Source: Oscillospiraceae bacterium
GTDB taxonomy: Bacteria > Bacillota > Clostridia > Oscillospirales > Ruminococcaceae
NCBI GenBank assembly: GCA_018434245.1
Contig: JAHDPQ010000084.1
Coordinates: 1 to 40,394, forward strand
Length of the DNA: 40,394 nucleotides
Direction of reading: 5' to 3'
Below, in pieces: positions 32,135-39,660 of this stretch. How positions within the stretch are numbered: the stretch's first letter is position 1; the number at the start of each line of letters is the position of its first letter. Position numbers and translations under genes: made by a program. The notes under the pieces were generated by a model. That model searched no databases and was not told the DNA's origin. It saw only the letters and a program-made list of their open reading frames with translations.

Positions 32135-33009
32135 GCCTTCCTCCCTGCCGGTGCGCAGTCCCGTTGTTTATCCCTGTCCGGCCTGCGCCCCACAGGAAAT
32201 TCCGCCCCGCAGGCGGTGGCGCAAGGGTCGGAGGGGCCGGGGAGAGCCTTGTCCGAAAAGTCGATGGCTTTTTCCCGGCTGGACAAGGTTTTGGAGTATC
32301 CGTCCATGAGATCGGCCCCGGTAAACAGATAATCTGCCGTGCCGCTTCTGGTATCGGCCAGCAGAACGCCATCGTCTATGGTAATCACCCGCTTGTTAAA
32401 GTAGCTCACCAGCTCGTGCTCGTGAGTGACCATCACAATGGTGGTACCACACTGTATGTTGATTTCGGAAAGAAGGTCTACAATCTCGAAGGAAAGCTCC
32501 GGGTCTATGTTTCCGGTGGGCTCGTCGGCAATGATGATGGACGGGTTGTTGACCAGCGCCCGCGCCAAAGCCACCCGCTGCTGTTCTCCGCCGGAAAGTT
32601 GCTCCGGGTAACATTTTGCCTTGTGGGCAAGGCCCAGTAGCTTGAGGCAGTAGGGTACCCGGGAGCGGATTTCCTTGCTAACCACATTGGTGACCCGCAG
32701 GGAAAAGGCCACATTATCGTAGACAGTCATGTTGGGAATCAGGCGGAAGTCCTGAAAGACAATGCCCAAAGAGCGGCGGTATTTGGGAATGTGGCGGCGC
32801 TTCATCCGGCTCAGGTTGTAGCCGTTGACCACCACCAGACCGGAGGTGGGAATCTCTTCCCGCAGAATGGTCTTGATGATGGTGCTTTTCCCGGCGCCGG
32901 AAGCGCCCACCACAAATACGAACTCCCCTTTTTCCACCTTAAAGCTGATATTTTTCAGCGCCTGGGTCCCGTTTTTATATTTCTTGGACACACCAGCAAA
33001 TTCTATCAC
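32131..33009 (-). CDS. ftsE: Cell division ATP-binding protein FtsE with long C-terminal extension
   Basis: A 292-residue ABC ATPase. Walker A GASGAGKST (residues about 36-44), the signature LSGGEQQRVALARA (about 139-152) and Walker B IIIADEPTG (about 158-166) are standard, and the core ends at VITIDDGVLLADTRSG near residue 224. FtsE normally stops about there. Here about 68 more residues follow, rich in charged residues, Pro, Gly and Cys (KALPGPSDPCATACGAEF, then GRRPDRDKQRDCAP), with no recognisable fold. The tail reaches exactly to the overlap with ftsX. Start is GTG 33009 behind GAGGG. The tail may be a late read-through extension or a docking element. Confidence 0.95.
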   Translation of the reverse strand: MIEFAGVSKKYKNGTQALKNISFKVEKGEFVFVVGASGAGKSTIIKTILREEIPTSGLVVVNGYNLSRMKRRHIPKYRRSLGIVFQDFRLIPNMTVYDNVAFSLRVTNVVSKEIRSRVPYCLKLLGLAHKAKCYPEQLSGGEQQRVALARALVNNPSIIIADEPTGNIDPELSFEIVDLLSEINIQCGTTIVMVTHEHELVSYFNKRVITIDDGVLLADTRSGTADYLFTGADLMDGYSKTLSSREKAIDFSDKALPGPSDPCATACGAEFPVGRRPDRDKQRDCAPAGRKA

Positions 33010-33075
33010 GTTTTAATCGCCCTCATTCGCGGTTGCCGGCAGTCATAGAGACCGCCGGTCGCCAAGTGCCGTAGG

Positions 33076-34161
33076 TTAGTATTTTACAGGGTTGGAGGTC
33101 AGGTATTTTTTGACCATCAGCGCCACCTTGAAGATGATGGCATGATCAAACTCCCGCAGATCCAGCCCGGTGAGCTTGCGGATTTTTTCCAGCCGATAGA
33201 CCAGAGTGTTGCGGTGTACAAACAGCTTTCTGGACGTTTCGGACACGTTGAGGTTGTTCTCGAAAAACTTCTGAATGGTAAACAGAGTCTCGTGATCCAA
33301 ACTCTCGATGCTGCCTTTTTTAAACACTTCCCGCAGGAACATCTCGCACAAAGTGGTGGGCAGCTGATAAATCAGCCGGGCAATGCCCAGGTTGTCGTAG
33401 CTGACAATGGACTTGTCGGTATCAAACACCTTGCCCACTTCCAGAGCCACCTGACTTTCCTTAAAGGACTTTGCCAGATCCTTGACTCCTACCACAGAGG
33501 TGCCGATGCCGATGATGACCTTGGTGTAGAACTCGCTGCCCAAGGTGTCCACAATGGAACGGGCCAGCTTTTCCAAATCCTTGGAGTCGATCCCCGACTT
33601 AATTTCCTTGACCAGAACGATATCGCTTTCGTTGATGTTAAAGACAAAGTCCTTCTGCTTGTCGGGGAAGAGGTTCTGAATCACATCAAAGGCAGAAATA
33701 TCGTTGGCGGACACAATGCGAATCAGCAGGACCACGCGGGAAGCATCGATATTAAAGTGCAGCTCCCGTGCTTTAATATAAATATCACCGGGCAGAATAT
33801 TGTCCAGAATGACATTTTTAATAAAGTTGCAGCGGTCATACTTTTCGTCATAGTACTGTTTGATGCTGGCAAAAGATATGGACAGAATGTTGCAGAACTG
33901 CGCTGCCACCTCGTCGGTACCCTCCACAAAGACAGCGTATTCGGGCTTTGCAACGCTACCAAAGGGTTTGAAGGTATAGTTGTCCCGCACAAAAACATCG
34001 GAGGCATCCCCCATGCCCAACATCATATACTCGAATGTCTCACCGATTTTGGTCAGGTCACTGCATGCGATCACCGTAGCCGTCTCGTCTACCACGCCCA
34101 GCACCCGATCAATGGATTCCCGCATTTGATGCACGATTCTCTGAAACAGCCTGTTCGACAT
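33076..34161 (-). CDS. PucR/CdaR-type transcriptional regulator
   Basis: A 361-residue regulator. The C-terminal helix-turn-helix FFENNLNVSETSRKLFVHRNTLVYRLEKI (about 310-338) is the PucR/CdaR type, preceded by a GGDEF-like middle domain (about 150-280, VIIGIGTSVVGVKDLAKSFKESQVAL). The N-terminal 130 residues lack the sugar-diacid motif and look like a divergent sensing domain (VLGVVDETATVIACSDLTKIGE). ATG 34161 follows AGAGGAG. It lies 66 bases before ftsE on the same strand with no terminator in between, so it may be co-transcribed with the division cluster. That neighbourhood speaks against a simple catabolic role; the signal it senses is unknown. Confidence 0.88.
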   Translation of the reverse strand: MSNRLFQRIVHQMRESIDRVLGVVDETATVIACSDLTKIGETFEYMMLGMGDASDVFVRDNYTFKPFGSVAKPEYAVFVEGTDEVAAQFCNILSISFASIKQYYDEKYDRCNFIKNVILDNILPGDIYIKARELHFNIDASRVVLLIRIVSANDISAFDVIQNLFPDKQKDFVFNINESDIVLVKEIKSGIDSKDLEKLARSIVDTLGSEFYTKVIIGIGTSVVGVKDLAKSFKESQVALEVGKVFDTDKSIVSYDNLGIARLIYQLPTTLCEMFLREVFKKGSIESLDHETLFTIQKFFENNLNVSETSRKLFVHRNTLVYRLEKIRKLTGLDLREFDHAIIFKVALMVKKYLTSNPVKY

Positions 34162-34664
34162 ATTCTAATCTCCTCTTTATACTTTTGTTACCAAAAATGG
34201 TCATGTTGTACGATTGGCCAAACTGATTCTTTTCTATTTTACCTAAAAAACCATGATATTACAACATGTAAAGAGGAAAAAAGTTTAAAAAATTAGAAAC
34301 TTTTTTATTGTTTTGCCAAAACCGGCGAGTTCTAGCAGCTGCAACGACCCTTTTTTACAAAAATCTTACACTATAAATGTAGGCAAAATGTTAACAAACT
34401 ATAAAATCCATATTTTACTATCATTGTCAGCTTTCATGCCGATTTGACAACTACCATATATTAAGTGTTTTTTCGGCAATAAAATACTGCATAGAAGTAT
34501 ATCATTTTATAATTTCCCTGCAAAATTAAAAATGTAAAATTTTTGTCGGTAAATGGCTTGACTTTTAAAGTTCTTTATTATATAATTTTGAAGTGCTCGG
34601 GGGGGCGGAAAACATTCCGCTGAATTGGAAGGGCATTTGCAACACCGAATTTGCAGTATAATGT
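34162..34664. other. AT-rich intergenic region between PucR-type regulator and tRNA-Ala
   Basis: About 500 bases without a gene, very AT-rich. On the minus strand a promoter candidate for the regulator is TTGTTA (34392-34397), 16 bases, TATAGT (34370-34375), which would leave a leader of about 200 bases. On the plus strand lies the tRNA promoter (34558-34586), followed by the small hairpin GCGGAA/TTCCGC (34606-34621). I see no small reading frame or known RNA in it. Confidence 0.6.
34558..34586 (+). promoter_or_regulatory. Promoter of tRNA-Ala
   Basis: TTGACT (34558-34563) and TATAAT (34581-34586), 17 bases apart, about 79 bases before the tRNA 5' end. Confidence 0.85.
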
Positions 34665-34740
34665 GGGGGCGTAGCTCACCTGGGAGAGCGCCTGAATGGC
34701 ATTCAGGAGGTAGTCGGTTCGATCCCGATCGTCTCCACCA
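34665..34740 (+). tRNA. tRNA-Ala (anticodon GGC)
   Basis: A 76-base cloverleaf including an encoded CCA end. Acceptor GGGGGCG pairs with CGTCTCC (two G-T pairs). The D arm is in AGCTCACCTGGGAGAGC. The anticodon stem CCTGA/TCAGG encloses loop ATGGCAT with T33 and anticodon GGC. The T arm GTCGG/CCGAT encloses TTCGATC. It reads Ala codons GCC and GCU. tRNA genes are common integration sites, and a truncated tyrosine integrase starts 124 bases downstream. Confidence 0.97.
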
Positions 34741-34745
34741 CATCG

Positions 34746-34787
34746 AAAATCGCTTAAACTTAAGGTTTAGGCGATTTTTTCTTTTTG
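34746..34787 (+). terminator. Terminator of tRNA-Ala
   Basis: AAAATCGCTTAAAC and GTTTAGGCGATTTT form a 14-bp stem with one G-T pair, followed by TTCTTTTTG. Confidence 0.92.
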
Positions 34788-34820
34788 TCTTTGCTACTAA
34801 ATTCAGCCGATTTTTTACCA

Positions 34821-34850
34821 GTTCTAACGCCGGTTCTAACGGGTTCTAAC
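34821..34850 (+). repeat. Three direct repeats GTTCTAAC
   Basis: GTTCTAAC occurs at 34821-34828, 34833-34840 and 34843-34850, 12 and 10 bases apart, between the tRNA terminator and the integrase stop. This position suits arm-type binding sites of a tyrosine integrase, but that is inference. Confidence 0.7.
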
Positions 34851-34863
34851 CATAATAGTGAAC

Positions 34864-35460
34864 TCAAAGGGTAATCGCCTCGGAAAGCTTATCCCCAATG
34901 TCAATTTTGCGGCGAAAATCCAAGTGGGCATAGATGTTGGCAGTGGTGGCATAGTCTCCATGCCCTAGCCAATCTCCAATGTCTTTGATGGAATAACCTA
35001 GGGAAAGCAGCAGAGACGCTGTGGTGTGCCGCAAGTCGTGGAACCGTATCACAGGCAAATCAGAGCTTTGCAGTATGCGGCGAAAACTTGCGGTAATATA
35101 ATCCGGTGCCAGAGGGCGGTCATCCGGCCATCTGCACACATAGTCGTTGTGGTGATAGCAGTCCCCTTGCAGGGCCTTTTCCCGCTGTTGCCGGGCCTTT
35201 AATTCCAACAGGTATTCCTTGACGTTGGGAAGTAACGGAAGTGTTCTATAGCTGCTCTTGGTCTTGGTGTAGTCTTTTTCAATGCGGGAGACACCTTTGA
35301 CAACAGTATGGCGTACAATCAGGCTGTCTGCCTCAAAATCAACGGCATCCCATTTGAGGCCGCAGACCTCACTTCGCCGGAACCCGTAGTAAACCGTAAG
35401 GACTACCACAGGCTCAATAGGCTTTCCCTTGACCAGTTGCAGTTGTGGGCAGCGGGCGGC
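34864..35460 (-). pseudogene. int: Tyrosine recombinase (phage/ICE integrase), N-terminally truncated
   Basis: Only the catalytic domain of an integrase is left, about 195 residues. All active-site elements are visible: Arg in YGFRRSEVCGLKWDAVDF, HDLRHTTAS with His-x-x-Arg, GHGDYATT with the second His, and the nucleophile Tyr in NIYAHLDF near the end. Homology starts at about QLQLVKGKPIEPVVVL (35460); upstream the frame stays open to 35535 but runs into antisense IS3 sequence, so the arm-binding and core-binding domains are lost. It reads toward the tRNA-Ala gene, the likely former attachment site. A functional recombinase is not expected. Confidence 0.88.
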
Positions 35461-35480
35461 TCTACCCTTCCGACCATAGG

Positions 35481-35588
35481 ATGAGTGCCCATGAGCTGGT
35501 GCTTCAGCGCGAGAACAGGGAATCACGCCTTGCAAATGAAATGTTTAAGGATGCACTCGGTTTTTTCGCCAGAGACCGGAAGAGGTAA
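35481..35588 (+). pseudogene. IS3-family OrfA, C-terminal fragment
   Basis: Thirty-five codons, with LVLQRENRESRLANEMFKDA followed by LGFFARDRKR and a stop, match the leucine-zipper end of IS3-family OrfA (usual form ENRRLKMENEILKKAAAFFA). The N-terminal helix-turn-helix is missing at the junction with the integrase remnant. The OrfB frame follows six bases later. Confidence 0.8.
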
Positions 35589-35593
35589 AAGCT

Positions 35594-35910
35594 GTGCGGC
35601 TGTACGCCTACATCAGCCTGCACCGCAAAAGATGGACCGTGCAGCAGCTGTGTCGGGTTTTGAAGGTGAGTGAATCCGGGTATTACCGGAGCCTAAAGCC
35701 TGCACTGCGCAAGGTGCGGCAGCACGCTCTTCTGGTCAAGATAAAAGAAATCCTCAGTCGATTCCCGGAGAATGAGAATTTCAGGGTCGGCGGATTTATC
35801 TGGCTCTGCGCCAGCAAGGAGAAGATATCAGTTATTCCACAGTGTATCGGACGATGAGGGAGCATGGCTTGCGACATAAGGCAAAGCGGCATTTCAAATA
35901 CTTAGTCTAA
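35594..35910 (+). pseudogene. IS3-family OrfB transposase, N-terminal fragment with frameshift
   Basis: The first frame reads YAYISLHRKRWTVQQLCRVL, then KVSESGYYRSLKPA and KIKEILSRFPENENF, the HTH_21-type start of IS3 OrfB. Near 35780-35787 the homology jumps to another frame: GRRIYLALRQQGEDISYSTV followed by YRTMREHGLRHKAKRH, ending at a TAA at 35908-35910. The rve catalytic domain is absent. A one-base slip and the truncation make this a dead copy. Confidence 0.87.
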
Positions 35911-36153
35911 GATATTCTCCCGTTCTTCGTACTGGGTTTTGTTGAGATGATGGCGATAAAGCTTTTTTGTTCCTTTGGGAATAAGACAGCATTCACTTAT
36001 CAGGCGGGATACCCGCTTTGTGTTGACATAAATATTCTTTTGGTTCAGTATTGCCTGAATCCGGCGAGTGCCATATCGTCCCTGACGCTCGTGAAATACA
36101 TGAATGATTTCAATTAAAGCCTTATTGTCAATAGCACAGCGGCTTTTGCGCCA
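35902..36153 (-). pseudogene. Second IS3-family OrfB fragment, opposite strand
   Basis: On the minus strand, from 36153, the open frame reads WRKSRCAIDNKALIEIIHVF, HERQGRYGTRRIQAILNQKN and IYVNTKRVSRLISECCLIPK, then NKTQYEERENILD and a stop at 35902. It lacks a start codon and both the first helix-turn-helix and the DDE domain. The pattern RYGTRRI..IL...I.VN.KRV.RL is the OrfB region just before the integrase core. It differs in sequence from the plus-strand fragment, so two separate elements met head-to-head here. Confidence 0.82.
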
Positions 36154-36306
36154 TGCAAATAATCATGAAAATCGCTTGCAGACCCTCCGAATATTATACT
36201 TTTTTGGTGCTCTTCTTCTTTCGAACTTTTCTTTATGTCCAATTTATTAGACACTATCCACTGTTTAATTCATTTTTGTCTATTTTTTCTTCATGTTGCC
36301 GGGCGC

Positions 36307-37308
36307 TTAAATTGTTGAGTCGCCTTCAAACAGTGTAAGAGTGCTGCTTAATATAAGGCTTTGAATGGAAGATTCAGGGTAGTTGATGCGCGTCAGAATC
36401 TGCTGCGCTGCCCACAACCCCATCTGCTCGGATGGCTGACTTATTAGCCCTACAGGCTGAGCTAAGCAGACGTCGCGCACACCTTCTTGATAACCAATCA
36501 CATCAATCTTGGAGGGAAAATTGCCCCGCTCGCGAAAAAGATAGCTCATCACATCAGAGGCCATAACGTTATTGGATACAACAACCGCACTACAGCCTTG
36601 CTGCAGCAAGCGTGTGAAAGGAAGGAGGGCACTTGTATACATGGAATCGCCGGACTGAATGAAGGATTCCTCTACGGCAAGTCCGTGAGCCGTCATGGCG
36701 TCGTTGTAAGCAGTCAGACGCTCCTGCGTTGTCGAAAGACGCGTCAGGCCGGTTATATAACCGATTTTTTCATGTCTGCGTTGGATTAAGGCTACAACGG
36801 CATTATATACGGATGCATAATTAGAAATAGTAACATTATCATGAAAACAGTGCTTTGGCGTCCTGTCAATAAAAATGATGGGAAAACCTTGCGGAAGAAC
36901 ATCGTAGATTTCCTGCGCATCCTCCAAAGTACTGCCAATTATAAGTCCGTCTACCATGCCGGCTGAAAGCACCTTTATGCCATCCAACTCTTTTTGTGCA
37001 GTCTCTTTGGTATTGATGATAATGAGGCGGTAGCCGCAGGAAGAAAGAAAATCCTCAATTCTTTCTATAATCACAGCCCAAAAATAGTTGGAAATATCCG
37101 GGATAATACATCCAATTATTTTTCGAGAACCAGTTTTAAAGCCCCTAGCCATAGAATTTGGGATGTAACCGAGGGCCTTAATGCTGTCTTCCACTTTTTT
37201 TCGGGTAGCGGGAGAAACATTGCGTGTTTTATTTATTACGTGGGAAACAGTGGCAATAGAAACGCCCGAGTGGTTGGCTACATCACGGATATTTGTTTTG
37301 TTTATCAT
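36307..37308 (-). CDS. LacI family transcriptional repressor
   Basis: A 333-residue regulator. The N-terminal helix-turn-helix NIRDVANHSGVSIATVSHVIN (residues 6-26) and hinge helix PNSMARGFKTG (about 51-61) are followed by a periplasmic-binding-protein-like sugar-sensing core (GCIIPDISNYFWAVIIERIED, DGLIIGST, PIIFIDRTP, IGYITGLTRLSTTQERL). ATG 37308 follows GGAGG. It is divergent from the dehydrogenase/kinase/transporter genes and most likely controls them and itself, with the bound sugar as inducer. Codon use is more AT-rich than in genes left of the tRNA. Confidence 0.94.
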   Translation of the reverse strand: MINKTNIRDVANHSGVSIATVSHVINKTRNVSPATRKKVEDSIKALGYIPNSMARGFKTGSRKIIGCIIPDISNYFWAVIIERIEDFLSSCGYRLIIINTKETAQKELDGIKVLSAGMVDGLIIGSTLEDAQEIYDVLPQGFPIIFIDRTPKHCFHDNVTISNYASVYNAVVALIQRRHEKIGYITGLTRLSTTQERLTAYNDAMTAHGLAVEESFIQSGDSMYTSALLPFTRLLQQGCSAVVVSNNVMASDVMSYLFRERGNFPSKIDVIGYQEGVRDVCLAQPVGLISQPSEQMGLWAAQQILTRINYPESSIQSLILSSTLTLFEGDSTI

Positions 37309-37335
37309 TGTAAACCTCCGAGCTGATATAAGCTC

Positions 37336-37364
37336 ATTTTATGTGTTACATATTAGTTTGTCAA
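37336..37364 (-). promoter_or_regulatory. Promoter of the lacI-type gene
   Basis: On the minus strand TTGACA (37359-37364), 17 bases, TAAAAT (37336-37341). At the expected RNA start lies the inverted repeat GAGCT/AGCTC (37320-37335), a possible autoregulatory site. Confidence 0.75.
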
Positions 37365-37458
37365 GGAACCCTGTGCAGTTAACAAAATTTAACATTAGTT
37401 AACTGTTACTTGTGCCATATTTATATAAATAATTATAATTAATCTTAATAATTGACGA

Positions 37459-37487
37459 TTGACTGCAAAAAACAAATGTGATAGACT
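37459..37487 (+). promoter_or_regulatory. Promoter of the sugar operon
   Basis: TTGACT (37459-37464), 17 bases, TAGACT (37482-37487), about 70 bases ahead of the dehydrogenase start. The AAACGTTT operator lies just downstream of the expected RNA start. Confidence 0.6.
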
Positions 37488-37504
37488 TTATTTTAGAGAA
37501 AAAA

Positions 37505-37516
37505 GTAAACGTTTCA
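37505..37516. promoter_or_regulatory. LacI-type operator, GTAAACGTTTCA
   Basis: Contains the perfect palindrome AAACGTTT with the central CG that LacI-family proteins, including CcpA, prefer. Its place about 13 bases behind the expected start of transcription suits blocking of RNA polymerase. It only partly fits the CcpA cre consensus, so the local repressor is the better candidate. Confidence 0.6.
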
Positions 37517-37555
37517 ATTTTAAAGTTTATACTTCAAACAAGAGGGAGACACTGA

Positions 37556-38593
37556 ATGAAGGGCTCGTTTTTTAAAGGATCGCAGCTGATACCTAAGTTT
37601 GAAATAAGAGAGATGATAATGCCGGAGCTGGGCGAGCATGATGTGCTGATAAAAAACATGGCATGTGGGGTTTGCGGCACAGACATACATATTTACCACG
37701 GCGAAAAAGGTTCGGCGGACGTATCGCCACCTGTTGTGTTGGGGCATGAGTTTTCCGGAATCGTTGAGAAAACAGGCGATCAAGTGACAACCTTGCAGGC
37801 AGGCGATCATGTAACCTTGGATCCAAACCGATATTGCGGGCTTTGCTGTCCCTGCCGAATAGGGAAAAAACAAAACTGTGAGAATTTGTTTGCGCTGGGT
37901 GTAAATGCAAATGGTGGTTTTGCGGAATATGCGGTTGTACCGGAAGCTCAGTGCTTTAGATTAAATGACGAAATAGATTTTGATGTTGCAGCAATGGCCG
38001 AACCGTTGGCCTGTGTCATCCACGGAATCGACCAAGCTGAAATTCGCCCCGGGCAGACTGTGGTCGTCATCGGGGGCGGTGCAATCGGCTTGCTGATGGT
38101 TCAGATGGCAAAGCTTTCCGGTGCATCTACTGTCATTTTGAGCGAACCAATTCTCATACGTAGGCAGATTGGCGTATCGGTCGGTGCAGATTTTACCATC
38201 GATCCGGTTCAAGAGAACATTCAAGAAAAAATGATAGAATACACCGGCAAACAGGATGCGGATGTAGTTATTGAGTGCGTGGGCAAGCCAATCGCCGTAG
38301 AGCAGGCGTTGCAGTTTGCCGGTTTTGGTGCAACCGTTCTATTGTTCAGCGTTCCATCTGTTGATGCGACCATGGTTTTGCCGCTTTTTGATATTTTTAG
38401 TAAAGAGCTGAAAATCATAGGATCGAGAATTAATCCTGATACTCATCAACGTGCGGTAAACCTAATTAACAGCGGAAAGCTGGAAATTAAAAAATTGATT
38501 ACACATACTTTTGGATTAGAGCAATTGGATGAGGCTATTCACAAGCAGATGGGTAGCGACTCGATTAAGGTAATTGTTCACCCGCAGGAATAA
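37556..38593 (+). CDS. Zinc-dependent polyol/sugar dehydrogenase (MDR family)
   Basis: A 345-residue medium-chain dehydrogenase. Catalytic zinc ligands are Cys in MACGVCGTDIHIYHG (about 38) and His-Glu in VLGHEFSGIVE (about 64-65). The structural zinc site is C-x2-C-x2-C-x7-C in CGLCCPCRIGKKQNC. The NAD(P) fold has VVVIGGGAIGLLMVQMAK (about 168-185) and an acidic SEP after the second strand, favouring NAD. It resembles sorbitol, xylitol or threonine dehydrogenases. ATG 37556 follows GGGAG. With the sugar kinase next to it, a path polyol to ketose to ketose phosphate is plausible. The exact substrate is unknown. Confidence 0.92.
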   Translation: MKGSFFKGSQLIPKFEIREMIMPELGEHDVLIKNMACGVCGTDIHIYHGEKGSADVSPPVVLGHEFSGIVEKTGDQVTTLQAGDHVTLDPNRYCGLCCPCRIGKKQNCENLFALGVNANGGFAEYAVVPEAQCFRLNDEIDFDVAAMAEPLACVIHGIDQAEIRPGQTVVVIGGGAIGLLMVQMAKLSGASTVILSEPILIRRQIGVSVGADFTIDPVQENIQEKMIEYTGKQDADVVIECVGKPIAVEQALQFAGFGATVLLFSVPSVDATMVLPLFDIFSKELKIIGSRINPDTHQRAVNLINSGKLEIKKLITHTFGLEQLDEAIHKQMGSDSIKVIVHPQE

Positions 38594-38615
38594 AAAGGAT
38601 AAGGTGGCAAGGTGG

Positions 38616-39581
38616 ATGCTGGATGTAACGGCACTGGGCGAAATTCTAATTGACTTTACACCATGCGGTGACTTTGACGGGATTCCGATTTTTGCCCAAA
38701 ACCCGGGTGGAGCGCCCCTTAACGTGTTGGCTCAAAATGCACTGCTGGGAGGAAAAACAGCCTTTATCGGCAAAGTGGGCGCGGATGGATTTGGCGATGA
38801 TTTGCGCCGGTTGATGGCAAATAACCATATCAACACTCAGGGGCTCGTAATATCGGAGGATGTACATACTACATTGGCGTTTGTTCAACTGGACAGCAAG
38901 GGAGAGCGCTCCTTTTGCTTTTACCGGAATCCCGGAGCAGATATTCTGCTCAGAAAAGAGGAGGTTGACGCAAATTTAATTCAAAACAGTCGCATTTTTC
39001 ATTTCGGCTCGCTTTCTACAACATCGGAGCCCTCAAGAAGCGCCACTTATGAAGCTCTGCGAATAGCGAAGGAAGCGGGCTGTATGATCAGCTACGACCC
39101 CAATTATCGCGCGCCGCTGTGGGAATCGGAAGAGGTGGCAATAGAGGCGATGTTGAGTCTTATGCCATATGCGGATATTCTGAAAGTGTCGGATGATGAA
39201 ATGAAGTTGTTGACGGGCACAGGTAATTTTGATGAGGGTAGCCAAAAGCTGGCGGATTACGGAATTACTTTAGTGTGTGTATCTTGCGGTTCGGAAGGAG
39301 CTTTTTTTCGGCGGGGCAATGATTTTGGGCAAGTTCCGGGTTTTAAGGTTTGCGCAGTTGATACGAACGGCGCAGGGGACGCATTTTTTGGCGCTATTCA
39401 TTATCAGCTTCGCAAAAAGAGCCTGACGGATCTAAAGCAAATACCGCTAAACGAGTTGGAGGCTATTATTCGCTTTGCCAATGCGGCGGGCGCTCTGGCT
39501 GTTCTGAAAAAAGGCGCTATTCCGGCTATGGCAAATATGGAAACAATTTGCTCTTTGCTGGAAAAAAGTCGAACCGGTTAG
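38616..39581 (+). CDS. PfkB family carbohydrate kinase (fructokinase-like)
   Basis: A 321-residue sugar kinase. It starts VTALGEILIDFTPCG, has QNPGGAPLNVLAQNALLGG (about 28-46) and KVGADGFGDDL, and the C-terminal signature DTNGAGDAFFGAI (about 249-261) with the catalytic base Asp. LDVTALGEILIDF and GGAPLNVA-like motifs are usual in fructokinases. ATG 38616 is chosen with AAGGTGG (38601-38607) eight bases ahead; the frame is open upstream but overlaps the dehydrogenase. The gap to that gene is 22 bases, so they form one operon. Phosphorylation of fructose or a related ketose would link the dehydrogenase product to glycolysis. Confidence 0.92.
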   Translation: MLDVTALGEILIDFTPCGDFDGIPIFAQNPGGAPLNVLAQNALLGGKTAFIGKVGADGFGDDLRRLMANNHINTQGLVISEDVHTTLAFVQLDSKGERSFCFYRNPGADILLRKEEVDANLIQNSRIFHFGSLSTTSEPSRSATYEALRIAKEAGCMISYDPNYRAPLWESEEVAIEAMLSLMPYADILKVSDDEMKLLTGTGNFDEGSQKLADYGITLVCVSCGSEGAFFRRGNDFGQVPGFKVCAVDTNGAGDAFFGAIHYQLRKKSLTDLKQIPLNELEAIIRFANAAGALAVLKKGAIPAMANMETICSLLEKSRTG

Positions 39582-39610
39582 GCCGGGTATAAGCAAATAA
39601 TCAGCATATC

Positions 39611-39627
39611 AATGGAATCGTTCCATT
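39611..39627. promoter_or_regulatory. Inverted repeat AATGGAA-TCG-TTCCATT between kinase and binding-protein genes
   Basis: A perfect seven-bp inverted repeat with a three-base centre, 34 bases ahead of the lipoprotein start. It has no T-run. It may be a second operator or an RNA stem that sets the higher expression usual for binding proteins. Confidence 0.5.
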
Positions 39628-39660
39628 AATATAGAATAGGGAAACTGGAGGAGAAAAAAA

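Noticed and set aside
34665-34740. A second attachment site (repeat of the tRNA-Ala 3' end) that would delimit the island
   Set aside because: I find no further copy of the T-arm/acceptor sequence within the window; the other end would be outside or lost.
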